Below are positions 1 to 8,278 of a DNA stretch of 64,000 nucleotides, piece after piece. The notes below the pieces were generated by a model. That model was given only the letters and a program-made list of their open reading frames with translations. It did not search any database and was not told where the DNA came from. Position 1 is the stretch's first letter; each line of letters begins with the position of its first letter. The translations under genes and the position numbers were made by a program. The DNA is from Pseudomonas viridiflava (GTDB lineage Bacteria; Pseudomonadota; Gammaproteobacteria; Pseudomonadales; Pseudomonadaceae): the NCBI RefSeq assembly GCF_900601905.1, contig NZ_UWFA01000416.1:186001-250000 (forward strand), written 5' to 3'.

Positions 1-971
1 AGCGACAACTGGAAGCCAGCGACGCCGATCAGGATGTCGCCGAAGCCAACCTCTATCAGTTGCAGGTCACGTTGACGGCCGAACTGGTGGATGCCTACGG
101 CCAGCTGCGGGGTGCGCAACTGCGCGAAAACATTGCCCGGGAAAACCTGAAAAACCAGCAGGACTCGCGCGGCGTGACTGCGCAATTACGCGATGCGGGG
201 GTGGGTAACGAACTGGACGTGGTGCGTGCTGACGCGCGCCTGGCAGCGGTGGAAGCATCGGTGCCACAGCTGCAGGCCGAACAGGTCCGCCAGCGCAACC
301 GTATTGCAACCTTGCTCGGTGAGCGCCCGGAAAACCTCAGCGTTGACCTCAGCCCGGCGAAATTACCGGCGATTGCCAAAGCGCTGGCCATTGGTGACCC
401 CACCCAGGTACTGCGTCATCGCCCGGATGTGCGGGCAGCTGAACGTCAGCTGGCGTCTTCGACAGCAAGCATTGGCGTGGCTACTGCCGATCTGTTCCCT
501 CGGGTCAGCCTCAGCGGTTTCCTGGGTTTCACCGCCGGGCGCGGTTCACAGATCGGCTCCTCGGCGGCCAAAGCCTGGGCGCTGGGCCCGAGCATTACTT
601 GGGCCGCTTTTGACCTGGGCAGTGTCCGCGCCAGAATTCGTGGCGCTGATGCCGACGCCGAAGGCGCGCTGGCCAACTATGAGCAGCAGGTGCTGCTCGC
701 GCTGGAAGAGTCGGAAAACGCCTTCAGCGACTATGACAAACGCCAGCAGCGCCTGATCTCGCTGATCCGCCAGAGCGAAGCCAGTCGTTCAGCCGCCAAT
801 CTGGCGTCGGTGCAGTACCGCGAAGGCACGGCTGATTTTCTGGTGTTGCTCGATGCCGAACGCGAGCGCCTGGCCGCTGAAGATTCCCAGGCACAGGCGG
901 AAATCGATCTGTACCACGGCATTGTGGCTATTTACAAAGCCATGGGGGGTGGTTGGCAGCCACAGGCCTGA
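1..971 (+). CDS. RND efflux outer-membrane channel, NodT/OprM family (5' truncated)
   Basis: Only the C-terminal 320 or so residues are present. The frame is open from base 3 with no start in context, so the gene begins outside the window. The protein has the OEP-family pattern: long amphipathic helices rich in Ala, Gln and Glu, a central strand region (DLFPRVSLSGFLGF) and a second helical repeat ending near VQYREGTADFLVLLDAERE. These form the periplasmic alpha-barrel and outer-membrane beta-barrel of TolC-like channels. The helix-strand-helix duplication and the motif GVATADLFPRVSLSG are typical of NodT-type lipoproteins that complete RND tripartite pumps. The pump and adaptor genes should lie upstream of the window. 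A terminator follows at about 996-1030. The substrate cannot be read from this fragment. Confidence 0.85.
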   Translation, partial: RQLEASDADQDVAEANLYQLQVTLTAELVDAYGQLRGAQLRENIARENLKNQQDSRGVTAQLRDAGVGNELDVVRADARLAAVEASVPQLQAEQVRQRNRIATLLGERPENLSVDLSPAKLPAIAKALAIGDPTQVLRHRPDVRAAERQLASSTASIGVATADLFPRVSLSGFLGFTAGRGSQIGSSAAKAWALGPSITWAAFDLGSVRARIRGADADAEGALANYEQQVLLALEESENAFSDYDKRQQRLISLIRQSEASRSAANLASVQYREGTADFLVLLDAERERLAAEDSQAQAEIDLYHGIVAIYKAMGGGWQPQA

Positions 972-995
972 TCACTGATCCGGTCGCATCAAGCC

Positions 996-1030
996 AAGGC
1001 CCCGCCACTCTTGAGTCGCGGGGCTTTTTA
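996..1030 (+). terminator. Rho-independent terminator of the efflux gene
   Basis: The inverted arms GGCCCCGC and GCGGGGCT surround a short loop and are followed by a run of T. It lies 25 bases after the efflux stop codon and before the next gene, which argues that the following gene starts after it. Confidence 0.75.
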
Positions 1031-1108
1031 CTGCCTGCGGTGCGGGTGCGCCCCGGATTGGCGTTTGACAGCCAGCGGTCACTGCTCGAAGCTGCAAGCC
1101 GCGTAATA

Positions 1109-2221
1109 ATGGATACCGGTATGTTTAGAAGGCCTTTACGGAACTACGTCCTGCAGCTCAAAAACAGCCATCGCAGGCAGTTGAGGGTGGCTCTTGGCCT
1201 GCTGGCGCTGGTGTTGGCGATCGGCATCCTCGCCTGGAATACAACCAAGGCGCCGCCTGTGGTGCAGACGCTCAGCCATACCTACGAGCAAGCCCTCGAA
1301 CAGGCCCACAACGGACAGCCTGGCGCCGCGCGGGTGCTTTATCAGCAGCTGGCGCGCAGCGACCTGTCCGACATTCGGCGAGCAAGCCTGCTGGCCGAAC
1401 TGGGCAACTACCCCAGCCCTCAAGCCTTGAAGCTGTTGAACGTGGACCTGCGCCATGAATCGCCTCTGGTTCGTGAGGCCGCCATAGACGCCGCCGTGGC
1501 GCTGGTTCCAGATGGCAAGCGCAGCGTCTTGCTTGGCCCATTGCTGGATGACCCGGACCTCGCCGTGCGCGGGCATGCAGTCAACGCCTTGCTGGATCTC
1601 ACCCCTGACGAGTCAGGCCTTTACTATGGAGCCTTGCAGGCCAGCGTCGACGCCTGGCTTGCGCGCCTGAAAAAACAGTCGCCGTCGGCAGAAAACCAGC
1701 TGCAGCTGGCAAAGCTGCTGGAGCACAGTGGCGATCACGCCGCCGCCCTGGCCACGTTGCAGCAGGCACTCCTTACCGAACCGAAAAATCTCCAGCTGGC
1801 GGTCGCTTACGTTGACCTGCTCGACCAGCAGGGTCAGACCGAGCGTGCCCGCCAGTTGCTGGGCCAACTGCTGGAGCAGCATCCCGATTCGTCGCGCCTT
1901 CAACACGCTCTTGCCAGATGGTTACTGCAACACGACCAGAAAGAATTCGCCTTGCTCGCCTTTGCCAAGGCGGTCGAGCTGGGCCCCGACAATATTGGCT
2001 ACCGCTATGACCTGGCGGTTGCTCTGCATGACCTCAACGAATTGGAAGCCGCTCAGAAACAATTGACTGAAATCCTCCAGCGTCAACCCGCCAATCGCCG
2101 TGCTCGCGTGCTGCTGATCGGCTACTGGAAGGAAAACGGTCAATTGCAAAAGGTTCAGGTCCTCCAGGCCGAGCTGGAACAACAGAACCCCGATGACCCA
2201 GAACTGCAACAAGGACTTTGA
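1109..2221 (+). CDS. Membrane-anchored TPR/HEAT-repeat protein
   Basis: The protein has 370 aa from the ATG at 1109. The open frame extends upstream to 953, but that would overlap the efflux gene and its terminator, so 1109 (or the ATG at 1121) is the likelier start; neither has a strong ribosome site. Residues about 25-42 form one hydrophobic segment (ALGLLALVLAIGILAW) after a basic N-terminus, so the protein is probably anchored in the inner membrane with the rest in the periplasm. The middle contains HEAT-like helices (ESPLVREAAIDAAVAL, DPDLAVRGHAVNALLDL) and the C-terminal half contains about four TPR units. It has no catalytic motif. A scaffold or assembly role is possible but not shown. 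Confidence 0.75.
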   Translation: MDTGMFRRPLRNYVLQLKNSHRRQLRVALGLLALVLAIGILAWNTTKAPPVVQTLSHTYEQALEQAHNGQPGAARVLYQQLARSDLSDIRRASLLAELGNYPSPQALKLLNVDLRHESPLVREAAIDAAVALVPDGKRSVLLGPLLDDPDLAVRGHAVNALLDLTPDESGLYYGALQASVDAWLARLKKQSPSAENQLQLAKLLEHSGDHAAALATLQQALLTEPKNLQLAVAYVDLLDQQGQTERARQLLGQLLEQHPDSSRLQHALARWLLQHDQKEFALLAFAKAVELGPDNIGYRYDLAVALHDLNELEAAQKQLTEILQRQPANRRARVLLIGYWKENGQLQKVQVLQAELEQQNPDDPELQQGL

Positions 2222-2579
2222 AGCCGGCTAGGGAAATTTCACGCAAATCGATCTATGCTTGAGAACGGCTAATATCAGAAATTACTTACAACCAGTTTGC
2301 ATACTTAACTCACAATCAGCACGAGCGTGCTCCTCGACTTTCAGTCCTGACACCTGTTAATTGCATGAAGACTATTTTCTAACTCGAAAAAAACGTGCAT
2401 GATTTGTTGGCTACTGATTAAAACTACGTTTTCATCGATGCGGAAGACAAGAAACCTTAGTACTATCAGGTGAGCGCGCGCCTGCCCTGGGCAGGCATGA
2501 AATGAGCGAATCCGCCAAGCGTTCTTGTCTTATCGCTTTATGACGCTGGTAACAGCCAATCACCGTCGGAGTATGTTAT
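2222..2579 (+). other. AT-rich intergenic region upstream of the MvaT-family gene
   Basis: This 358-base stretch is clearly richer in A+T than its surroundings and has no convincing ORF. It should hold the promoter and leader of the nucleoid-protein gene. AT-rich, curved upstream DNA fits autoregulation by H-NS-like proteins, but no single promoter stands out. The only local structure seen is a GC-rich inverted repeat (GCCTGCCCTGGGCAGGC) near 2484-2500. Confidence 0.5.
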
Positions 2580-2942
2580 TTGTCCAGACTTGCCGAGTTT
2601 CGTGCAGCAGAAAAAGCCCTTCAGGAACAGCTGGCGCAGCTTGAATCCCTGAAGAATGACGCTGGCCTGAAAAAGGAGATCGAATTCGAACAGAAGCTCC
2701 AGGGCCTGATGAGCACCTATGGCAAGGGTTTGCGCGACATCATCGCCATCCTCGACCCTAAAGGCTCGTCGGCACAGCCGTTGACCTCGGGACCAAAACG
2801 CCGCCGTGCTCGCGTGGTCAAGGTTTATCAGAACCCGCATACCGGTGAGTTGATCGAAACCAAAGGTGGTAACCACCGGGGGCTAAAATCCTGGAAAGAG
2901 CAATACGGTGTAGACACCGTTGACTCCTGGCTGCGCGCTTGA
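2580..2942 (+). CDS. H-NS-like nucleoid protein, MvaT/MvaU family
   Basis: This 120-aa protein has the two-part design of Pseudomonas xenogeneic silencers. Residues 1-62 form a charged oligomerisation coiled coil (RAAEKALQEQLAQLESLKND). A basic linker (PKRRRARVVKV) leads to the C-terminal DNA-binding domain with the family signature YQNPHTGELIETKGGNHRGLK. MvaT-type proteins bind AT-rich DNA and silence acquired genes. The start is TTG at 2580: GGAG sits 8 bases upstream, while the ATG at 2573 is out of frame. A terminator follows at once, so it is a single-gene unit. Several paralogues exist per Pseudomonas genome, so I name the family rather than a specific member. Confidence 0.93.
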   Translation: MSRLAEFRAAEKALQEQLAQLESLKNDAGLKKEIEFEQKLQGLMSTYGKGLRDIIAILDPKGSSAQPLTSGPKRRRARVVKVYQNPHTGELIETKGGNHRGLKSWKEQYGVDTVDSWLRA

Positions 2943-2958
2943 TCGAAGTACGCAGTAT

Positions 2959-2988
2959 AAAAGGCCCCGCTTATGTGGGGCTTTTTAT
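2959..2988 (+). terminator. Terminator of the MvaT-family gene
   Basis: The arms AAGGCCCCGC and GTGGGGCTTTTT enclose a 4-base loop, with a T-run after the stem, 17 bases after the stop codon. Confidence 0.85.
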
Positions 2989-3333
2989 TGCCTGACAATT
3001 ATCTGACGTCAGTAGATATAAGCTTTTGCTAACTCCCTGATAATTATTGAATCTTCGTGGTTCAACTTCGTTCAAATTCGTATAACCCCTGAGTTCGGTG
3101 AATTCCCGGCAGTGACCTGCTGTGAATTAAGCTGCCTGAGCCTTCCGCTTTAGGCTTAATGCTTTTTTGAACTATGATTTATCGTAAATAACAACCAGCT
3201 TTGTCATTCTTATTTGTAAGAATATTCCGATATTTATCAGTACGAACGTTCCAGAAGATTTTCTGAAAATATTCACGTTTTTTTCACACGCACTGCCACA
3301 AGATAAAGGCTGCTAAAGGATTAGCGCCCCAAT
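2989..3333 (+). other. AT-rich gap, possible non-coding RNA
   Basis: There is no credible protein gene here. The stretch is strongly AT-rich and includes a perfect inverted repeat, ATTCTTA-TTTG-TAAGAAT, at about 3206-3223 and a weaker hairpin (GAGCC...GGCTT followed by six T) near 3137-3170. It ends in a strong plus-strand terminator at 3334-3356 that belongs to no known gene, because the gene upstream has its own terminator and the next gene runs the other way. A small RNA ending at about 3356 is the simplest reading, but no promoter has been pinned down. Confidence 0.35.
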
Positions 3334-3356
3334 GCCCGCTTCGGCGGGCTTCTTTT
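3334..3356 (+). terminator. Orphan plus-strand terminator
   Basis: The GCCCGC-TTCG-GCGGGC hairpin with a UUCG-type tetraloop is followed by TTCTTTTT. It is directional: on the minus strand no T-tract follows the stem. It therefore ends a rightward transcript, for which no protein gene is visible. Confidence 0.8.
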
Positions 3357-3465
3357 TGCCTGAAATTCGTGTTTGCGCGCCTGCTTGCCAATGCAATGCT
3401 CAAACGCAACGGCGGCCGCCGAATTCACGGCATGCCCGCTCCACAGGCTCACAGCATCAGTGTAT

Positions 3466-4008
3466 TCAGGGTGATGTGAGGTCCAGCCCGTCACGGATGC
3501 GCAGAACCTCGGCCTTGTTGGCCGCATAGCCCTCTGCCGATCCGGCGTAGGACAGCGACCACGCCATTTCCTTGCTGGCCGCAGTGACCAGTGTCTGGCT
3601 CATGACGTGAACACCGTTCTGCGTAATGGTGCAGGTGGTTTCAACGGCCGCGATTGCGCCGAGCTTTGTTTCCCGGACGCGAGTACAGACGCTCTGAAAG
3701 CCACTGCGGGCGAAATTGACCTGCACCGACTTGCGCATCTCCAGCAGCACGCCTTCAACATTGACCTCATGGCCCGGCGCCAACGTCGACTGGGTCAATT
3801 CCATGACCATCAACGGGTTGCCGGCCTCATCGAGTTTGGTCGCGCGTTGCCGCGACTGCGCTGCGTCCTTGGCAGCCGCAAGGTCCTCGACCTGCCAGCC
3901 GGCCGGCCAGACGAGCACCGCGGCTTGAGCCTGACTGCAACACAGCGCAACCATCAGGCACAGGGCAGTGAATGAATTTCTGCAGAGCGGGTCAATCATG
4001 GTAGGCAT
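3466..4008 (-). CDS. DUF4946-type secreted protein
   Basis: The protein has about 180 aa from the ATG at 4008; the ATG at 3999 is nearly as good, and the open frame extending to 4095 gives a poor N-terminus. It begins with a signal peptide (SFTALCLMVALCCSQAQA, cleaved near AQA-AV), so the mature protein should be periplasmic. The mature part carries two cysteines (VCTRV and TTCTI) that could form a disulfide. It resembles the Pseudomonas DUF4946 family, whose function is unknown. It stands alone between the orphan terminator and the divergent gloA. Confidence 0.7.
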   Translation of the reverse strand: MPTMIDPLCRNSFTALCLMVALCCSQAQAAVLVWPAGWQVEDLAAAKDAAQSRQRATKLDEAGNPLMVMELTQSTLAPGHEVNVEGVLLEMRKSVQVNFARSGFQSVCTRVRETKLGAIAAVETTCTITQNGVHVMSQTLVTAASKEMAWSLSYAGSAEGYAANKAEVLRIRDGLDLTSP

Positions 4009-4152
4009 CACTTGGGTACATAGAGGGCAAAGTCTGACTGCGCAGTCTGCCACGAACAAGAGCCAACACGGGTTTGTTGGCTGCGTGTTTGGCATCAGGG
4101 GTGTCGCCCCGTATCATTTGGTAAAACCTTCAGACCTCAAGCGGAGATATTC

Positions 4153-4674
4153 ATGAGCTTGCAAGACCTTAACACCTTCCCCGGCGTGACAGCCGAACCA
4201 GAAGCTTCCACGCAAAACTTCGTGTTCAACCACACGATGCTGCGCGTCAAGGACATCACCGCATCGCTCGACTTCTATACCCGCGTGCTGGGTTTCAGCC
4301 TGGTGGAAAAGCGTGACTTTGCCGAAGCCGAGTTCAGCCTGTACTTCCTGGCGCTGGTCGACAAGGCGCAAATACCTGCTGACGCCGCCGCACGCACCGT
4401 ATGGATGAAGTCGATTCCCGGCATCCTCGAGCTGACCCACAACCACGGCACCGAGAAAGACCCTTCCTTCGCCTATCACAATGGCAATAGCGACCCTCGC
4501 GGCTTTGGTCACATCTGTATTTCGGTGCCGGACGTACATGTCGCCTGCGAACGCTTTGAAGCCCTGGGCGTCGACTTTCAGAAGCGCCTGGCCGATGGCC
4601 GTATGAACAGCCTGGCGTTCATCAAGGACCCGGATGGTTATTGGGTTGAAATCATTCAACCGACGCCGTTGTAA
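4153..4674 (+). CDS. gloA: Lactoylglutathione lyase (glyoxalase I)
   Basis: The 173-aa enzyme isomerises the hemithioacetal of methylglyoxal and glutathione to S-lactoylglutathione in the cytosol. It is a single-chain glyoxalase of two beta-alpha-beta-beta-beta modules. The metal ligands are visible: His in FNHTMLRV, Glu in GILELTHNHG, His in GFGHICISV and Glu in YWVEIIQP. The length matches the longer Zn-type proteobacterial GloA (the yeast/human-like class with an N-terminal extension). It has its own ribosome site (GGAGAT) and shares a two-way terminator with ahpF. Neighbouring ahpC, ahpF and gor make this a detoxification and redox neighbourhood. Confidence 0.95.
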   Translation: MSLQDLNTFPGVTAEPEASTQNFVFNHTMLRVKDITASLDFYTRVLGFSLVEKRDFAEAEFSLYFLALVDKAQIPADAAARTVWMKSIPGILELTHNHGTEKDPSFAYHNGNSDPRGFGHICISVPDVHVACERFEALGVDFQKRLADGRMNSLAFIKDPDGYWVEIIQPTPL

Positions 4675-4713
4675 TCCACGACCGCATACCAGCGGCTAAC
4701 CAGCCGATGATAC

Positions 4714-4752
4714 GAAAAAGGGCCCCATGATTTCTCATGAGGCCCTTTTTTT
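4714..4752. terminator. Bidirectional terminator between gloA and ahpF
   Basis: A long stem (AAAAAGGGCC... paired with ...GGCCCTTTTTT) is flanked by A-run on one side and T-run on the other. It serves convergent gloA (+) and ahpF (-). Confidence 0.85.
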
Positions 4753-4766
4753 ACGCTAGCCGGATA

Positions 4767-6329
4767 TCAGGCTGGCGCAGACGTGCGGATCAAGTGATCG
4801 AATGCGCTGAGAGACGCTTTGGCACCCTCCCCCAAGGCAATGATGATCTGCTTGTACGGCGTTGTCGTGACGTCACCGGCGGCGAAGATGCCGGGAATCG
4901 ACGTCTCTCCGCGGGAATCCACCACGATTTCGCCGCGTGGCGACAACTCGATGGTGCTCTTGAGCCAGTCAGTGTTTGGCAGCAAACCGATCTGTACGAA
5001 AATGCCTTCCAGTTCGACAGTGACTTCCTCGCCGTTCAGACGATTCTTGTAGCGCAGGCCGTTGACCTTCTGCCCGTCACCCGTCACTTCGGTGGTTTGG
5101 GCGTTGGTGATGACGGTCACGTTAGGCAGGCTGGTCAGCTTGCGTTGCAACACCGCATCAGCGCGCAACTGCACGTCAAACTCAAGCAGTGTTACATGAG
5201 CCACGATACCGGCCAGATCGATAGCCGCTTCGACGCCCGAGTTACCGCCACCAATCACGGCCACACGCTTGCCTTTGAACAAAGGTCCGTCGCAGTGCGG
5301 GCAATACGCCACGCCTTTGTTGCGGTATTGCTGCTCGCCAGGGACATTCATCTCCCTCCAGCGCGCACCGGTGGCCAGGATGACTGTCTTGGTCTTCAAG
5401 CTCGCACCGCCAGCGAACTTCACTTCATGCAACGCGCCATCTTTGCCTGGGATCAGCTGCTCGGCGCGCTGCAGGTTCATGATGTCGACTTCGTATTGCT
5501 TGACGTGTTCTTCAAGGGCGACGGCCAGTTTCGGCCCTTCGGTGTGTTGCACGGAAATGAAGTTTTCGATGGCCATGGTATCCAGTACCTGACCGCCGAA
5601 ACGCTCGGCAGCAACGCCAGTACGAATGCCTTTGCGTGCGGCATAAACAGCTGCCGCAGAACCCGCAGGGCCGCCGCCGACGACGAGGACGTCGAAGGCG
5701 TCCTTGCTGTTGAGTTTCTCCGCCTGGCGAGCACCGGCACCGGTGTCGATCTTGGCAAGAATTTCTTCCAGGCCCATACGGCCCTGGCCGAACAGCTCAC
5801 CGTTCAGGTAGATGCTGGGCACCGACATGATCTGGCGATCAGTGACTTCGGCCTGAAACAGCGCGCCGTCGATGGCGACGTGCTTGATATTCGGGTTCAG
5901 CACGGCCATCAGGTTCAGCGCCTGGACAACGTCCGGGCAGTTCTGGCAGGACTGCGAGAAATAGGTTTCGAACGTAAAGTCGCCTTGCAGCGAGCGGACT
6001 TGTTCGATGGTGTCTGCACTGGCTTTGGACGGGTAGCCGCCGACTTGCAGCAGTGCCAGTACCAGTGAGGTGAATTCGTGGCCCATCGGGATGCCGGCGA
6101 AGCGCAGGCTGATGTCTTGTCCCGGGCTGTTGAGCGAGAACGATGGCGTACGCGCATCGGTGCCGCTGTCATTGAGAGTGATGTCTTTCGAAACGCTGAT
6201 TACATCATTGAGCAACGCCAGCATTTCCTGGGATTTCGCGCCGTCATCAAGGGACGCGACGATCTCGATGGGGCGGGTGACCCGTTCCAGGTACGACTTC
6301 AACTGGGCTTTAAGATTGGCGTCCAACAT
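4767..6329 (-). CDS. ahpF: Alkyl hydroperoxide reductase subunit F
   Basis: The 520-aa flavoprotein passes electrons from NADH to AhpC. The N-terminal 200 residues are the tandem thioredoxin-like domain with the redox pair CQNC. The remainder is a thioredoxin-reductase-like FAD/NADH module: FAD site [16 protein letters not shown], redox-active CPHC, NAD site [13 protein letters not shown] and the C-terminal FAD motif [10 protein letters not shown]. Length and domain order are normal. It lies 133 bases after ahpC on the same strand, separated by a hairpin terminator, so it is probably expressed partly by read-through or from its own promoter. The start ATG is preceded by AAAGGA. Confidence 0.97.
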   Translation of the reverse strand: MLDANLKAQLKSYLERVTRPIEIVASLDDGAKSQEMLALLNDVISVSKDITLNDSGTDARTPSFSLNSPGQDISLRFAGIPMGHEFTSLVLALLQVGGYPSKASADTIEQVRSLQGDFTFETYFSQSCQNCPDVVQALNLMAVLNPNIKHVAIDGALFQAEVTDRQIMSVPSIYLNGELFGQGRMGLEEILAKIDTGAGARQAEKLNSKDAFDVLVVGGGPAGSAAAVYAARKGIRTGVAAERFGGQVLDTMAIENFISVQHTEGPKLAVALEEHVKQYEVDIMNLQRAEQLIPGKDGALHEVKFAGGASLKTKTVILATGARWREMNVPGEQQYRNKGVAYCPHCDGPLFKGKRVAVIGGGNSGVEAAIDLAGIVAHVTLLEFDVQLRADAVLQRKLTSLPNVTVITNAQTTEVTGDGQKVNGLRYKNRLNGEEVTVELEGIFVQIGLLPNTDWLKSTIELSPRGEIVVDSRGETSIPGIFAAGDVTTTPYKQIIIALGEGAKASLSAFDHLIRTSAPA

Positions 6330-6365
6330 GCGGGCGATTTCCTTTGACTTAGATTTACCGGAGTA

Positions 6366-6403
6366 GAAAAAACAACGCCCAGGCGATGGTCGCCCGGGCG
6401 TTT
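6366..6403 (-). terminator. Hairpin terminator/attenuator between ahpC and ahpF
   Basis: Read on the minus strand, the arms AACGCCCGGGCGA and TCGCCTGGGCGTT are followed by GTTTTTTC. It lies after ahpC and before ahpF and would let ahpC be made in excess over ahpF. Confidence 0.7.
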
Positions 6404-6462
6404 TCAGGGGCGAAGCGGTTTACTTGCTCAAGAGCTCGACGCCCCTAGCCGAAACATCCGAC

Positions 6463-7026
6463 TTAGATCTTGCCGACCAGGTCAAGGGACGGAGCCAGAG
6501 TGGCCTCGCCTTCCTGCCATTTGGCTGGGCAAACTTCGCCTGGGTGAGCAGCAACGTACTGAGCAGCCTTGATCTTGCGCAGCAGCTCGGAAGCGTCACG
6601 GCCAACGCCGCCATCGTTCAGTTCAACGATTTTGATCTGGCCTTCTGGGTTGATCACGAAGGTGCCACGGTCTGCCAGACCGGCTTCTTCGATCAATACG
6701 TCGAAGTTGCGGGAGATCTGCAGAGTCGGGTCGCCGATCATGGTGTACTGGATTTTGCCGATTGCTGGTGAAGTGTTGTGCCATGCAGCGTGAGCGAAGT
6801 GGGTGTCGGTCGAAACGCTGTAGATTTCAACGCCCAGCTTCTGGAACGTGGCGTAGTTGTCGGCCAGGTCTTCCAGTTCGGTTGGGCAGACGAAGGTGAA
6901 GTCAGCTGGGTAGAAGAACACGACAGACCACTTGCCTTTAAAGTCAGCGTCAGAAACGTCGACGAACTCGCCGTTTTTGAATGCAGTGGCTTTGAACGGT
7001 TTTACCTGGCTGTTGATGATAGGCAT
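6463..7026 (-). CDS. ahpC: Alkyl hydroperoxide reductase subunit C (2-Cys peroxiredoxin)
   Basis: The 187-aa peroxiredoxin reduces H2O2, organic peroxides and peroxynitrite. The peroxidatic Cys47 lies in [12 protein letters not shown] and the resolving Cys in GEVCPAKW near the C-terminus; both are intact. The start at 7026 has AGGAGA 9 bases upstream; the longer frame to 7098 lacks a ribosome site. The upstream region (7027-7147) runs into the stop of the recombinase gene. The sequence TTATAGTGAAAACCAAT (minus strand, about 7137-7153) has the look of an OxyR-type site, but this is tentative. Confidence 0.97.
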   Translation of the reverse strand: MPIINSQVKPFKATAFKNGEFVDVSDADFKGKWSVVFFYPADFTFVCPTELEDLADNYATFQKLGVEIYSVSTDTHFAHAAWHNTSPAIGKIQYTMIGDPTLQISRNFDVLIEEAGLADRGTFVINPEGQIKIVELNDGGVGRDASELLRKIKAAQYVAAHPGEVCPAKWQEGEATLAPSLDLVGKI

Positions 7027-7147
7027 CGGTGAATCTCCTGATGGTTTGTGAACAGTTGAAAGGTGGGTTGAATTCGATGGAGTGGAGCTTACGCACAATC
7101 GCAGTCAGGGGCTCATTGGCAAACCTGATGCTGCTGATTGGTTTTCA

Positions 7148-8110
7148 CTATAAGAGATGTTTATTAATAGAAGAAATCGGAACTGCCGCTGCTTCACCGA
7201 TACCGCTCGTGAACGGCGTAGCTTCGACGTAGCGCATGGCCGATTTCAGGTCTTTCCAGCCGACATAACTCATCAGCGACTTGAGATCCCAGCCATTGTG
7301 ATGCGCCCATGTGGCAAAACCGCGACGCAGTGAGTGGCTGGTATAGGCCTGTGCGGCGATCCCCGAACGCTCCAGGGCATCGCGCAACACTGGAATCACG
7401 CTGTTCGCGTGCAGCCCTTGCTCGCCGAGATTACCCCAGCGATCGATACTTCTGAACACCGGGCCCCGGACCAGCGCCGCACAATTGATCCAGTCAATAT
7501 AAGCCTGCACCGGGCACAGCCGCTGCAGAGCCGGAGTCTGGTACGTTCGGCCAAGGTTGTCCCGGTCGCTTTTACTGCGCGGCAAATACAGGCTGATACC
7601 TGATCCGGCCAGTGCCTTCACATCCTCGACCTGCAAGCGACACAGCTCATCGCTTCGAAAACCCCGCCAGAACCCCAGCAAAATCAGCGCCGTGTCTCGC
7701 CGACAGCGCAACACCGTCGCGGTGTCGTGCTGGGCACTGGCCTGCTGCGCCTCATTGTTTAGCCAGCTGATCACTTGTTCAAGGTGCAACAGCTGCAGCG
7801 GTTCAGCCTGTTTTTCCTGAGCGGGATGCAGCGCACGAATGCCCTTGAGGACCTTGCGCACCACCGGCGCTTTGGTCGGGTCGGAAAAACCCTGGCTGTT
7901 GTGCCATTGGGCCAGCGCGGACAGGCGCAACTTGAGCGTATTGACTGATAGCACTCCCGCGTAACTGGCCAGATAGCGAGCGACGCTGTCGCTGGTCGCG
8001 GGCAGGAAACCACCCCAGGTCACTTCGAAATGCTCGATGGACGCCCGGTAGCTGCGCCGGGTGTTGTCCCGAGTCGCGGCGTCGAGGTAGCGGTTGATAT
8101 CGTCCTGCAT
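7148..8110 (-). CDS. Tyrosine recombinase / site-specific integrase
   Basis: This 320-aa phage-integrase-family recombinase has an N-terminal SAM-like core-binding domain (residues about 1-100) and a C-terminal catalytic domain. The catalytic residues are present: Arg in WRGFRSDEL, His-x-x-Arg in TSHSLRRGFATWA, the Trp that often replaces the second His in YVGWKDLKSAM, and the nucleophilic Tyr in MRYVEA. The enzyme should therefore be active. The start at 8110 is preceded by AAGGCAG; the open frame reaches 8191. It is divergent from a KfrA-like gene, with an 80-170-base operator region between them. No flanking att repeats or other phage genes are seen, so its target is unknown. Confidence 0.88.
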   Translation of the reverse strand: MQDDINRYLDAATRDNTRRSYRASIEHFEVTWGGFLPATSDSVARYLASYAGVLSVNTLKLRLSALAQWHNSQGFSDPTKAPVVRKVLKGIRALHPAQEKQAEPLQLLHLEQVISWLNNEAQQASAQHDTATVLRCRRDTALILLGFWRGFRSDELCRLQVEDVKALAGSGISLYLPRSKSDRDNLGRTYQTPALQRLCPVQAYIDWINCAALVRGPVFRSIDRWGNLGEQGLHANSVIPVLRDALERSGIAAQAYTSHSLRRGFATWAHHNGWDLKSLMSYVGWKDLKSAMRYVEATPFTSGIGEAAAVPISSINKHLL

Positions 8111-8228
8111 GCCTGCCTTGCGTACTGAAACGGGCTTTGCGAAATGGAAAAAGCGGATGACACGGGATAATACGCCAATATCCCGCTTCATAAAAAAGAA
8201 AATTAAAGCGAATCAGCTATCCGTTATA

Positions 8229-8251
8229 GTATGTAATTACATGATACATAC
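8229..8251. promoter_or_regulatory. Palindromic operator between recombinase and KfrA-like gene
   Basis: There is a perfect inverted repeat GTATGTA-N9-TACATAC (8229-8235 and 8245-8251), overlapped by a second perfect palindrome, ATGTAATTACAT (8231-8242). It sits in the AT-rich divergent promoter region, 28 bases before the KfrA-like start. KfrA proteins are known to bind their own promoters, so autoregulation is likely; that is an inference. Confidence 0.6.
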
Positions 8252-8278
8252 CACAGTACGAAATCGTAGGAGATGACT

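Noticed and set aside
953-1108. Upstream extension of the TPR gene to 953
   Set aside because: It overlaps the efflux gene and runs through its terminator; the residues before 1109 look non-coding.
3332-3529. 65-aa frame at the orphan terminator
   Set aside because: It begins inside the hairpin, lacks a ribosome site and overlaps the DUF4946 gene antisense.
4737-6068. 443-aa open frame antisense to ahpF
   Set aside because: Shadow of ahpF; it crosses the two-way terminator and has no ribosome site.
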